A stretch of DNA of 64,000 nt from Methanobacteriota archaeon (lineage in GTDB: Archaea; Methanobacteriota; Methanobacteria; Methanobacteriales; Methanobacteriaceae): positions 248,501 through 312,500 of the forward strand of contig JAKQFA010000028.1 in assembly GCA_029556335.1 (NCBI GenBank), written 5' to 3'. Shown piece by piece: positions 56,126 to 64,000 of this stretch. The position numbers and the translations under genes are program-made. The notes under the pieces are model-generated. The model saw only the letters and a program-made list of their open reading frames with translations, made no database searches and was not told the origin of the DNA. The first letter of the stretch is position 1, and each line of letters opens with the position of its first letter.

Positions 56126-57313
56126 TTAACGACAGATAATGCTTATAATATCTCCGTGTTTGATTTTATAATCTGAGGCCACCCTACGACAGCTACGGGC
56201 ATCCATGGCGTGCATAAAACCCTCACCTATCTCGGTGTGGATCAAGAAGGCCATATCACGTGGTTTGGAGCCCTGGGGTATTAAAAGTGCATCGGGTAGA
56301 ATGTTTCCCTTCTGGTCACTCATGTTATGCTCATCCTCCACTGGGTAGGCTACCATCATACCTAGAATGTCATAAACCGTTCGGTTAAGCGCTTCTTGCA
56401 CTCCAGTGGATCCGTACCTTTCCAGAACATGTTCCCTGATGTAAAGAAGTCCTTTTTCTTGTTCAGGGCTTAATTCGTCCTTTTTCAAGATCTCAAAGTC
56501 AGAATCTCCAGACTGGTAAGCTATAATTCCGGCCTCTGCAGCACGGATCAGGGCCAGTTCCGCTGCAGCCGAGGCAGGAACCACTTCGCCATATTTTTTC
56601 TCCAGGCGACGAATATTCTCCTCGGCGGGGTGTATATCAGCCTTGTTAGCCACGATTAGCATGGGTTTGGAGATACGGAGAAGTACATCCAGAAATTGGA
56701 TGGTATCCTCCTGGTCCCACTGGTGATAATCTTTGTCAATATCTCGTTTGGCCTCCAGAACGTGTTCCAGGAGGATACCGGTGCCGCTTAGCTGCTCAGC
56801 CATTACCTTGGCAAAATCCAGCCTTTCAGATAATGATTTTCTTAAAAGTCGGTTCCAGTTTTTCTTCAGAATACCATATAGCCACATGGTGATCTCGTAC
56901 TGGAGAAAATCCACGTCTTCAAGGGGGTCGTGGCTTCCAGGTTCACAGGGACGGCCTTCCTCATCAGTGGAGCCCGATGCATCAATGATGTGCAAAAAAG
57001 CCCGGGCTTGGCGCAGATCATCCAGGAATTTGTTTCCCAATCCTCGACCTTCATGTGCTCCGGGTACTAATCCGGCCACATCAACCAGTTCCACTGGTAT
57101 TAAGCGCACACCATCGACACATTTTGAGTTGCGGGGGCTGCATTCAATTTCTAACTCCCTACAGGGACAGGCAGCTGTTACATGGGCCACGGCTTTATGG
57201 GCGTCAATGGTGGTGAAAGGATAAGCTGCTACCTCCGCTTCCGAGAGGGTGGCTGCATTGAAGAATGATGATTTGCCCACATTGGGCTTTCCGGTAACTG
57301 CAATCTGTAGCAT
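56126..57313 (-). CDS. YchF-like GTPase/ATPase, archaeal type
   Basis: 395 residues. Obg-family P-loop enzyme: G1 [14 protein letters not shown] (about 7-20), YPFTTIDAH (switch), G3 [17 protein letters not shown] (about 82-98), G4-like NKAD (about 231-234; VANKADIH), then a C-terminal TGS domain ([25 protein letters not shown]). The NKAD motif differs from NxxE of bacterial YchF, so GTP specificity is likely. A Cys pair [18 protein letters not shown] (50-67) is a notable insert. Involved in ribosome-linked regulation in related organisms. Confidence 0.93.
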   Translation of the reverse strand: MLQIAVTGKPNVGKSSFFNAATLSEAEVAAYPFTTIDAHKAVAHVTAACPCRELEIECSPRNSKCVDGVRLIPVELVDVAGLVPGAHEGRGLGNKFLDDLRQARAFLHIIDASGSTDEEGRPCEPGSHDPLEDVDFLQYEITMWLYGILKKNWNRLLRKSLSERLDFAKVMAEQLSGTGILLEHVLEAKRDIDKDYHQWDQEDTIQFLDVLLRISKPMLIVANKADIHPAEENIRRLEKKYGEVVPASAAAELALIRAAEAGIIAYQSGDSDFEILKKDELSPEQEKGLLYIREHVLERYGSTGVQEALNRTVYDILGMMVAYPVEDEHNMSDQKGNILPDALLIPQGSKPRDMAFLIHTEIGEGFMHAMDARSCRRVASDYKIKHGDIISIICR

Positions 57314-57422
57314 GATATCACTGATTATTTATAATTTTTTGATTATTAAATCTTATTTAATAGGTATAAACCATATAAAATAACTTAGAAAAATGGTGTT
57401 CATATAATAAAGGAGTTATTAC

Positions 57423-58046
57423 ATGTCAAAAATTTATTTAGTGGGAATTGGGCCTGGATCAACGGATTATATTACTCCACTGGCCTTTAAAACCGTGAAA
57501 CTGGCAGATGTATTGGTGGGTAGCAGGAGGGCTTTGCAACTATTCCCTGACTACCAAGGCCCCACCCTGGAACTCCGGGCTAAAAACATGGATGAAATGA
57601 TGGATCAAACTGTAAAACTGGCAAGAGGAGGAAACACGGTGGTAGTATTGTCAACTGGCGATCCTGGATTCTCAGGAGTACTAAAACCCATCCAAAACCT
57701 GGCACGGGATGTTGAAGTGGTGGTGGTGCCTGGTATCAGTTCCCTACAGCTATGCGCTGCCCGATTACTGCTCCCATGGGATGAAGCCAACCTCCTCACC
57801 CTACATGGGAAGGGGAATTCCGCCCCCATCTGGGATGTAATCGATAATGGAAGGCCCACCCTGGTCCTGCCTGACTTCCGGGTTCATGAACTGGCACAGT
57901 ACCTGTTGGATAATGGTGCAGATCCCTGGAGACAGGTGGCGGTTGGTGAGAGGTTAAGCTACCCCGATGAGAAAATATTCCATGGCACCCTGGAGGAGGC
58001 GGCCCACACCGAATTCAGCTATCTGTGCGTGATGGTGATTTATTAG
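57423..58046 (+). CDS. cbiE: Cobalt-precorrin-7 C5-methyltransferase
   Basis: 207 residues. SAM-dependent tetrapyrrole methyltransferase of the anaerobic cobamide pathway. The N-terminal [16 protein letters not shown] (about 5-20), the [11 protein letters not shown] motif (about 29-39), the GDPGFSG loop (about 80-86) and [19 protein letters not shown] (quoted in part) are conserved. This is CbiE without a fused CbiT, as in most archaea. ATG 57423 follows AAGGAGTTATTAC. The next gene is convergent. Cobamides serve the methyl-H4MPT:CoM methyltransferase in methanogenesis. Confidence 0.95.
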   Translation: MSKIYLVGIGPGSTDYITPLAFKTVKLADVLVGSRRALQLFPDYQGPTLELRAKNMDEMMDQTVKLARGGNTVVVLSTGDPGFSGVLKPIQNLARDVEVVVVPGISSLQLCAARLLLPWDEANLLTLHGKGNSAPIWDVIDNGRPTLVLPDFRVHELAQYLLDNGADPWRQVAVGERLSYPDEKIFHGTLEEAAHTEFSYLCVMVIY

Positions 58047-58080
58047 TAAAAAAAGATTAGTAAAAAAATAGAAAAGGGCC

Positions 58081-59082
<1,002 letters not shown>

Positions 59083-59345
59083 TTAAAATAATCTATAGGA
59101 TAATACCAATTTTTTTGCTAATATAACTTCCATAACTCTAGACTATCCTATGTGAATCGTTGTGGACATATAAAAATTGTGCAACATCCATATTAGGATA
59201 ATGACATATAATAAAACCTTGCCTAGGACCCCTTACACCAACCCCATCAAAATTGATAGGGGCCTTAAGGGAGTTATATCTGCTTTAAATGGATATTTAT
59301 AATATAAAACTTTAAAATAAAAATATTTTATTCATTGGTGGTCTT

Positions 59346-60155
59346 ATGACTGACGATAAACAGATAATGCGGAAAATTAATGTTGATAAGGCCCTGAGAG
59401 ATATATCCAACTTCATTGAGTATTCTCTAATAGAATCCAATACTCAAGGCTTGGTCATGGGTATCAGTGGGGGTCTGGACTCATCCACCGTGGCCACGAT
59501 ATCGGCTGGTGTGGTTAATCCAGAGAAAATACTGGCCCTAGCCATGCCCACCAGCAGCACCCCACCCGGGGATACGGAGGGTGCAGTGGAACTGGCCAAA
59601 GACTTGGGAATAGCTTATAAGGTCTTGGATCTGGATCCTCTCCTGACTCCGGTGGAGAATATATGTAGGGGCGGCCTGGATGAGGAGCATATAAAGCTGG
59701 CCCAGGCCAACCTCAAGGCTAGGATGAGGATGATGGTCCTCTACTATCATGCAAATGCACTGAACCGGCTTGTGGTGGGCACCAGTAACCGCACTGAACT
59801 AATGGTGGGATACTTCACCAAGTATGGGGATGGGGGGGCGGACATCCTCCCCCTGGGTGATCTGTACAAAACAGATGTGTGCAGCCTAGCCGAACATCTG
59901 GATCTCCCCACGTCCATTCTGGAAAAAAAGCCCACCGCAGGCCTATGGCCTGGTCAGACTGATGAAGATGATTTGGGGATCAGTTACGTACTCTTGGATA
60001 AGATACTTTACCTCCTGATGGATAAAAAGTTGAATGAAGACGATGTTGCCCTTAAACTTGGTATCAGTTCCAGGGAAGTGGTTAAGGTTCGGATCATGGT
60101 TCAACAGGCACAGCACAAACTAAAAACCCCCCCAATTGCCCAGATAGAAATATGA
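59346..60155 (+). CDS. nadE: NAD+ synthase, ammonia-dependent
   Basis: 269 residues, amidates deamido-NAD. The PP-loop SGGLDSS (41-47) and GTSNRTELMVGYFTKYGDG (about 139-157) motifs are clear, with the C-terminal KKPTAGLWPGQTDEDDLG segment. There is no glutaminase domain. ATG 59346 follows GGTGGTC; an AT-rich TATA-like element (GATATTTATAATATAAAAC region, about 59292-59310) lies upstream. cutA starts 9 nt after it, so both are co-transcribed. Confidence 0.96.
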   Translation: MTDDKQIMRKINVDKALRDISNFIEYSLIESNTQGLVMGISGGLDSSTVATISAGVVNPEKILALAMPTSSTPPGDTEGAVELAKDLGIAYKVLDLDPLLTPVENICRGGLDEEHIKLAQANLKARMRMMVLYYHANALNRLVVGTSNRTELMVGYFTKYGDGGADILPLGDLYKTDVCSLAEHLDLPTSILEKKPTAGLWPGQTDEDDLGISYVLLDKILYLLMDKKLNEDDVALKLGISSREVVKVRIMVQQAQHKLKTPPIAQIEI

Positions 60156-60164
60156 GGAACCAAC

Positions 60165-60479
60165 ATGTATGCATTGATTTATATAACCACCTCCGGAGAG
60201 GAGGAATCAAAAAAAATAGCTAAAACACTCCTGGAAGAGAGAATTGTGGCTTGTGCTAACATTGTATCTTCTATGAAATCATTTTATTGGTGGGAAGCTG
60301 AAATTGTGGAAGATGATGAATCCATACTCCTCCTGAAAACCAGGAAAGAAAAACTGGATACCCTGATAAGGCGGATTAAGGATATACATAGTTACGATGT
60401 TCCCTGTATCCTGGAAATATCCATCCAGAATGGTTCCGAAGATTACCTGAAATGGTTAGATGATTCATTGCAGGGATAA
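60165..60479 (+). CDS. cutA: CutA1 divalent cation tolerance protein
   Basis: 104 residues, the typical length of the trimeric CutA1 ferredoxin-like fold. YITTSGEEESKKIAKTLLEERIVACANIV (quoted in part: LLEERIVACANIV), FYWWEAEIVEDDESILLLKT and YDVPCILEI are conserved. Linked to copper tolerance in bacteria, though its real function is not settled. Starts 9 nt after nadE. Confidence 0.94.
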   Translation: MYALIYITTSGEEESKKIAKTLLEERIVACANIVSSMKSFYWWEAEIVEDDESILLLKTRKEKLDTLIRRIKDIHSYDVPCILEISIQNGSEDYLKWLDDSLQG

Positions 60480-60526
60480 AATTAGTGTAACAGTTATTTA
60501 TTGTTAATTTTTATGGCGGTGATTGA

Positions 60527-63382
60527 TTGACAGCTATCAATATGGAAATTAAGTGGCAGAGGAAGTGGCAGGATGCGAAGTTGTTTCACTCCAATCCTGA
60601 TGACCGGGAGAAACTGTTTTTAACCGTGGCCTATCCCTACCCTAGTGGGGCTATGCATGTTGGCCATGGAAGAACCTACACGGTACCAGATGTTTACGCC
60701 AGGTTCAAACGAATGCAGGGCTACAACGTCCTCTTCCCAATGGCCTGGCATGTTACCGGGGCACCAGTAATTGGTATTGCCAAGCGGATAGAGAGACAGG
60801 ACCCATGGACTCTGAGTATCTATAAAAACGTACATAAAGTGCCTGATGAGGAATTGCAACGGTTCACTGATCCTCATTACATAGTGGAGTACTTTAGCAG
60901 TGAATACCGTGAGGTTATGACCCGGTTGGGCTACTCCATAGACTGGAGAAGGGAGTTCAAAACCTTGGACCCCCACTACCAGAAGTTCATCAGTTGGCAG
61001 TTTCGGAAACTGAAAGAAAAGGGACTAGTTCGTATTGGAGCCCACCCCGTGAAGTATTGTCCTGAATGTCTGAATCCAGTAGGGGATCATGACCTCCTGG
61101 AAGGGGAGGGGGTGGGTATCAACGAACTAACCCTGGTGAAATTCCAGTACTGCGGGTCCTATCTTGTGGCCGCTACTTTCCGCCCGGAAACCCTCTTCGG
61201 AGCAACCAACCTCTGGATAAACCCAGATGAAGAGTATGTTAGGGTGAAATACCAGGGCGAGGAGTGGATTATAAGTAAAAAATCCTTCGATAACTTGATG
61301 AACCAGAAAGAAGTGGAAATAGTGGGAGAAGTGGACACAGAGGGGATGGTGGGAGAGTACGTGGAAAATCCATTAACCCGGGAAAAACTCATAATACTCC
61401 CTGCTTCATTTGTAGACCCAGAATACGCCACGGGGGTGGTTTATTCGGTACCTGCTCACGCTCCGGCAGATTACATTGCCCTGGAGGACCTTAAAAACGA
61501 CTCGGTAGTTCTTAAAAAATATCAAATCCTGGATGTAGTGGAGAAAATCCAGCCCATCGGCCTTATTAGGCTGGATGGCTTTGGTGAACACCCAGCTGTG
61601 GAAATGGTGGCCAGGATGGGAATTAAAAACCAGCAGGATCCTAAGCTCCAGGAGGCCACCAATGAGATGTACAAACTGGAACATGCCAGGGGTGTTATGG
61701 ATGAACACCTAACTGGTTACGCAGGAATGCAAGTCCCCGAAGCCAGGGACACGGTCATAAGGATACTTCTTGATTCTGGGAAGGGGGATAAGATGCATGA
61801 GTTCGCGGAAAAACCAGTGATATGCCGCTGCGGAGGTAAATGTGTGGTCAAGATCCTGGAAGACCAGTGGTTCCTCAAGTACTCCGACCCGAATTGGAAA
61901 AAAACCACCCTGGATTGTCTCCACCACATGAACGCCGTTCCGGAGGAAATCCGACACAACTTCGAGTATTTCATCAATTGGCTTCATGATTGGGCTTGCT
62001 CCCGCCGTATAGGGTTGGGAACCCGTTTACCCTGGGATCAACAGTGGCTCATCGAACCTTTAAGTGATTCTACCATTTACATGGCCTACTACGCCATTGC
62101 CACCCATTTGAAGAAGATGAACCCTGAAGAACTGGATGATGCCTTCTTCGACGGAGTTTTCCTAGATGCAGAATACTCTAAAACACACCAGGAATTCCTG
62201 GACACCAAAAATGAGTTCAACTACTGGTATCCCCTTGATTGGAGACTTTCCGCCAAGGATCTTGTAGGCAACCACCTTTCTTTCCACTTATTCCACCATT
62301 CAGCCATTTTTCCCAGGGAAAAATGGCCACATGGGGTGGTGGTCTTTGGTATGGGCCTCCTGGAAGGTCATAAGATGTCTTCCTCTAAGGGTAACATTGT
62401 ACTCCTGGAAGATGCCATTAAGACCCATGGCGCAGATGTGGTGCGCTTGTTCTTGATGTCCTCTGCCGAGCCCTGGCAAGACTTCGACTGGAGAGAAAGG
62501 GAAGTGATAGGCACCAAGAAACGCCTGGAATGGTTCCTTGAATTCGCGGACCGGGTGGATCAGTTGCATGGCTCCCAGATCCAACTCAAGGATCATGTGA
62601 AAGCCCCAGTGGTTAGCCAGGCCATCAACGCCTGGATGATAAGCCAAGTCAACCAGAGGGTTAAAGATGCCACTCTGGCCCTGGATGGATTCCAAACCAG
62701 GAAGGCCCTTCAAGAATCTTTATTCCTTTTCAAGAAGGATATAGACCATTACATGCACAGAGTAGATTCCTCGTTAACTAATCCAGAGTCCAGAGATGAA
62801 ATTGCCCAGGTACTGGCCTATGTACTGGGGATCTGGATACGGCTACTGTCTCCCTTCACACCCCACGCATCGGAAGAACTGTGGGAACTGCATGGTGGCC
62901 ATGGATTTGCATCCCAGGCCCCCTGGCCCGAACATGACCCGGATTTGATTGATGAAGTGGTGCAGAAGGGTGAAGAGATCGTGCAGGGACTGGCTGATGA
63001 TATACGGGAGATAAAAAAGATCACCAAATCCCAGCCCCAGAAGATACACATCTACCTGGCTCCGGAGTGGAAGTGGAAGGTCTTCGAAATGGCCATGAAG
63101 GTGGGCAAACCCGATATCGGCATCATAATGCGTCAGGTCATGCAGGAAGATGTACATAACGATAAAAAAGAGATATCACGGTTTGTTCAGAAATTGGTCC
63201 GGGAGATGACCCGTATCCACTATGTGGGCTGGGTGGATGAGTACAGGCTAATCAGCGACTCCCAGGATTATCTGAGCCAGGAATCAGGGGCTGATGTAAT
63301 GGTGCACCAGGATGCTGGCTACGATCCACAGAAAAAAGCCAGAAATGCGTTACCATACAAACCAGCCATCTACTTGGAATAA
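60527..63382 (+). CDS. leuS: Leucyl-tRNA synthetase, archaeal type
   Basis: 951 residues. Class I synthetase: [10 protein letters not shown] is the HIGH motif (about 41-44), [12 protein letters not shown] the KMSKS motif (about 617), with a CP1 editing domain between ([14 protein letters not shown], about 218-231) and a zinc-like region [12 protein letters not shown]. The C-terminal part has the archaeal anticodon and extension domains. TTG 60527 follows GGCGGTGAT with 3 nt spacing and adds five residues before ATG 60542 ([10 protein letters not shown]); I keep TTG. 47 nt after cutA. Confidence 0.96.
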   Translation: MTAINMEIKWQRKWQDAKLFHSNPDDREKLFLTVAYPYPSGAMHVGHGRTYTVPDVYARFKRMQGYNVLFPMAWHVTGAPVIGIAKRIERQDPWTLSIYKNVHKVPDEELQRFTDPHYIVEYFSSEYREVMTRLGYSIDWRREFKTLDPHYQKFISWQFRKLKEKGLVRIGAHPVKYCPECLNPVGDHDLLEGEGVGINELTLVKFQYCGSYLVAATFRPETLFGATNLWINPDEEYVRVKYQGEEWIISKKSFDNLMNQKEVEIVGEVDTEGMVGEYVENPLTREKLIILPASFVDPEYATGVVYSVPAHAPADYIALEDLKNDSVVLKKYQILDVVEKIQPIGLIRLDGFGEHPAVEMVARMGIKNQQDPKLQEATNEMYKLEHARGVMDEHLTGYAGMQVPEARDTVIRILLDSGKGDKMHEFAEKPVICRCGGKCVVKILEDQWFLKYSDPNWKKTTLDCLHHMNAVPEEIRHNFEYFINWLHDWACSRRIGLGTRLPWDQQWLIEPLSDSTIYMAYYAIATHLKKMNPEELDDAFFDGVFLDAEYSKTHQEFLDTKNEFNYWYPLDWRLSAKDLVGNHLSFHLFHHSAIFPREKWPHGVVVFGMGLLEGHKMSSSKGNIVLLEDAIKTHGADVVRLFLMSSAEPWQDFDWREREVIGTKKRLEWFLEFADRVDQLHGSQIQLKDHVKAPVVSQAINAWMISQVNQRVKDATLALDGFQTRKALQESLFLFKKDIDHYMHRVDSSLTNPESRDEIAQVLAYVLGIWIRLLSPFTPHASEELWELHGGHGFASQAPWPEHDPDLIDEVVQKGEEIVQGLADDIREIKKITKSQPQKIHIYLAPEWKWKVFEMAMKVGKPDIGIIMRQVMQEDVHNDKKEISRFVQKLVREMTRIHYVGWVDEYRLISDSQDYLSQESGADVMVHQDAGYDPQKKARNALPYKPAIYLE

Positions 63383-63403
63383 TATAATTTCCGGGGGGAT
63401 AAG

Positions 63404-64000
63404 GTGCATATCAGCCCCATGAGGGAAGAACATCTGGAACAGATGGTGGAACTTGACCTTTTAGCCTTTAATCGGAAAAAACCCCGACTTTTAGAATCTG
63501 GAGGGGTTAATGGCCATGGACCCCCCTGGGTTGTCATGTTGTTCTGGATAATGAACAAGTACGGGGGTAAAGTTTCACCAAAATTATGGGTAGCGAAGGA
63601 TACTTGGGGCCGGTGGGGGTTCACCCTGACTTTCAAGGCCAGGGTCTGGGTAAAAGCTCATAAAAAAAGGATTAGAGTATCTGAAAAGACACTGCCAAGT
63701 CATAGGCCTGGAGATGCGTCCTGATGCTGGTGAAAACATTGGACTCAACTATAAAATGGGATTTCAATCTGCTTACCCATCTCTGATCCTGAAAGTACCG
63801 GAGAGCATCGTAATTGAGGATAATCCAGATATCAGAGTAAAAGGGTTATGGGAGATGAAACCTGCCCATCGGAAATTAATTCTGGATAATATTGACAATT
63901 GGACCCAGAAGAAGATGTCTGGATTAAGCTTCCGCCATGATCTGGAGTTGGCCCACTCTCTGGGAGGAGAAGTACTCATCACACTACGGAAAATCAGCCC
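63404..64000 (+). pseudogene. GNAT family N-acetyltransferase, frame-broken and cut by the window end
   Basis: A GTG at 63404 after GGGGGGATAAG begins ISPMREEHLEQMVELDLLAF, a GNAT N-terminus. Acetyl-CoA-binding sequence GYLGPVGVHPDFQGQGLGK (around 63598-63655) lies in a different frame, and the continuation KLIKKGLEYLKRHCQVIGLE (from about 63654) in a third. Read across frames the protein is continuous: NGHGP..GCHVVLDNEQVRGK..KIMGSEGYLGPVG. About four single-base length changes, each in a homopolymer run (C at 63520-63525, G near 63563-63567, T near 63571, A near 63652), would restore it. Either a recent pseudogene or sequencing errors. The frame stays open to the window end. Confidence 0.75.

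Overview
The window is a compact stretch of a methanogenic archaeal chromosome, most likely Methanobacteriales and probably the genus Methanobacterium. The evidence is the F420-dependent methylene-H4MPT dehydrogenase (mtd), the F430 genes cfbB and cfbD, thiol:fumarate reductase TfrA, the Fae-Hps fusion, O-phosphoseryl-tRNA synthetase SepS, CTP-dependent riboflavin kinase, Alba, and archaeal-type ThrRS, LeuRS and ArgRS. Promoters show TATA boxes about 25-30 nt before the expected transcript starts, and genes carry GGAGGTGAT-type ribosome binding sites. I recognise no insertion sequence, prophage or CRISPR array. The gene order looks like a core chromosomal segment.

Layout. 1-10.6 kb: end of purD, argF, then a leftward ilvD-sip-argS-tetR run, divergent thrS, and a ParA ATPase with a small partner flanked by near-identical palindromes, followed by a radical SAM/HhH protein. 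10.6-18.5 kb: cfbB, a polytopic membrane protein, an AT-rich spacer with paired inverted repeats, mtd, a flavodoxin-hisB-ferredoxin-flavoprotein block, and a secreted Lys/Tyr-repeat protein with a transglutaminase-like triad. 18.7-27.7 kb: fae-hps, trpB2, DUF1786, PHP, DUF63, leuA-like, two tandem REC-PAS proteins and alba. 27.8-32 kb: a PadR-controlled ABC-2 exporter operon with a beta-propeller surface protein. 32-44 kb: a TIM-barrel protein, a DUF362 ferredoxin, a P-ATPase-like HAD, a LysE exporter, an ornithine cyclodeaminase-like enzyme, DUF1624, gatA, a permuted CobQ-like protein and the sepS-nfi-ribK-ribB operon. 44-53 kb: tfrA, tRNA-Arg, HIT, pilin-like, AIR-synthase-like, hisH, nucleotidyltransferase-cupin, cfbD, a secreted M14-like protein and sfsA. 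53-64 kb: a Na/K-ATPase-like P-type pump, a YchF-type GTPase, cbiE, a Get3/ArsA ATPase, nadE, cutA, leuS and a frame-broken GNAT gene running off the end.

The best candidate for an undescribed system is the ParA locus (8.2-9.4 kb). A ParA ATPase overlaps by 4 nt a 120-residue protein whose N-terminus carries the ParA-contacting box typical of bacterial ParB (GALGKGLDALI) but has none of the recognisable ParB domains. A 16-bp perfect palindrome lies in the promoter, degenerate copies follow the operon, and an identical copy lies 8.4 kb away between unrelated genes. This would fit a minimal chromosome-partition cassette with parS-like sites.

Other points of interest are a pair-wise dispersed TTCTAC-N-GTAGAA element, several genes whose conserved N-termini imply CTG or AT-rich non-canonical starts (sepS, the flavoprotein at 16.6 kb), and two secreted putative cell-wall enzymes.
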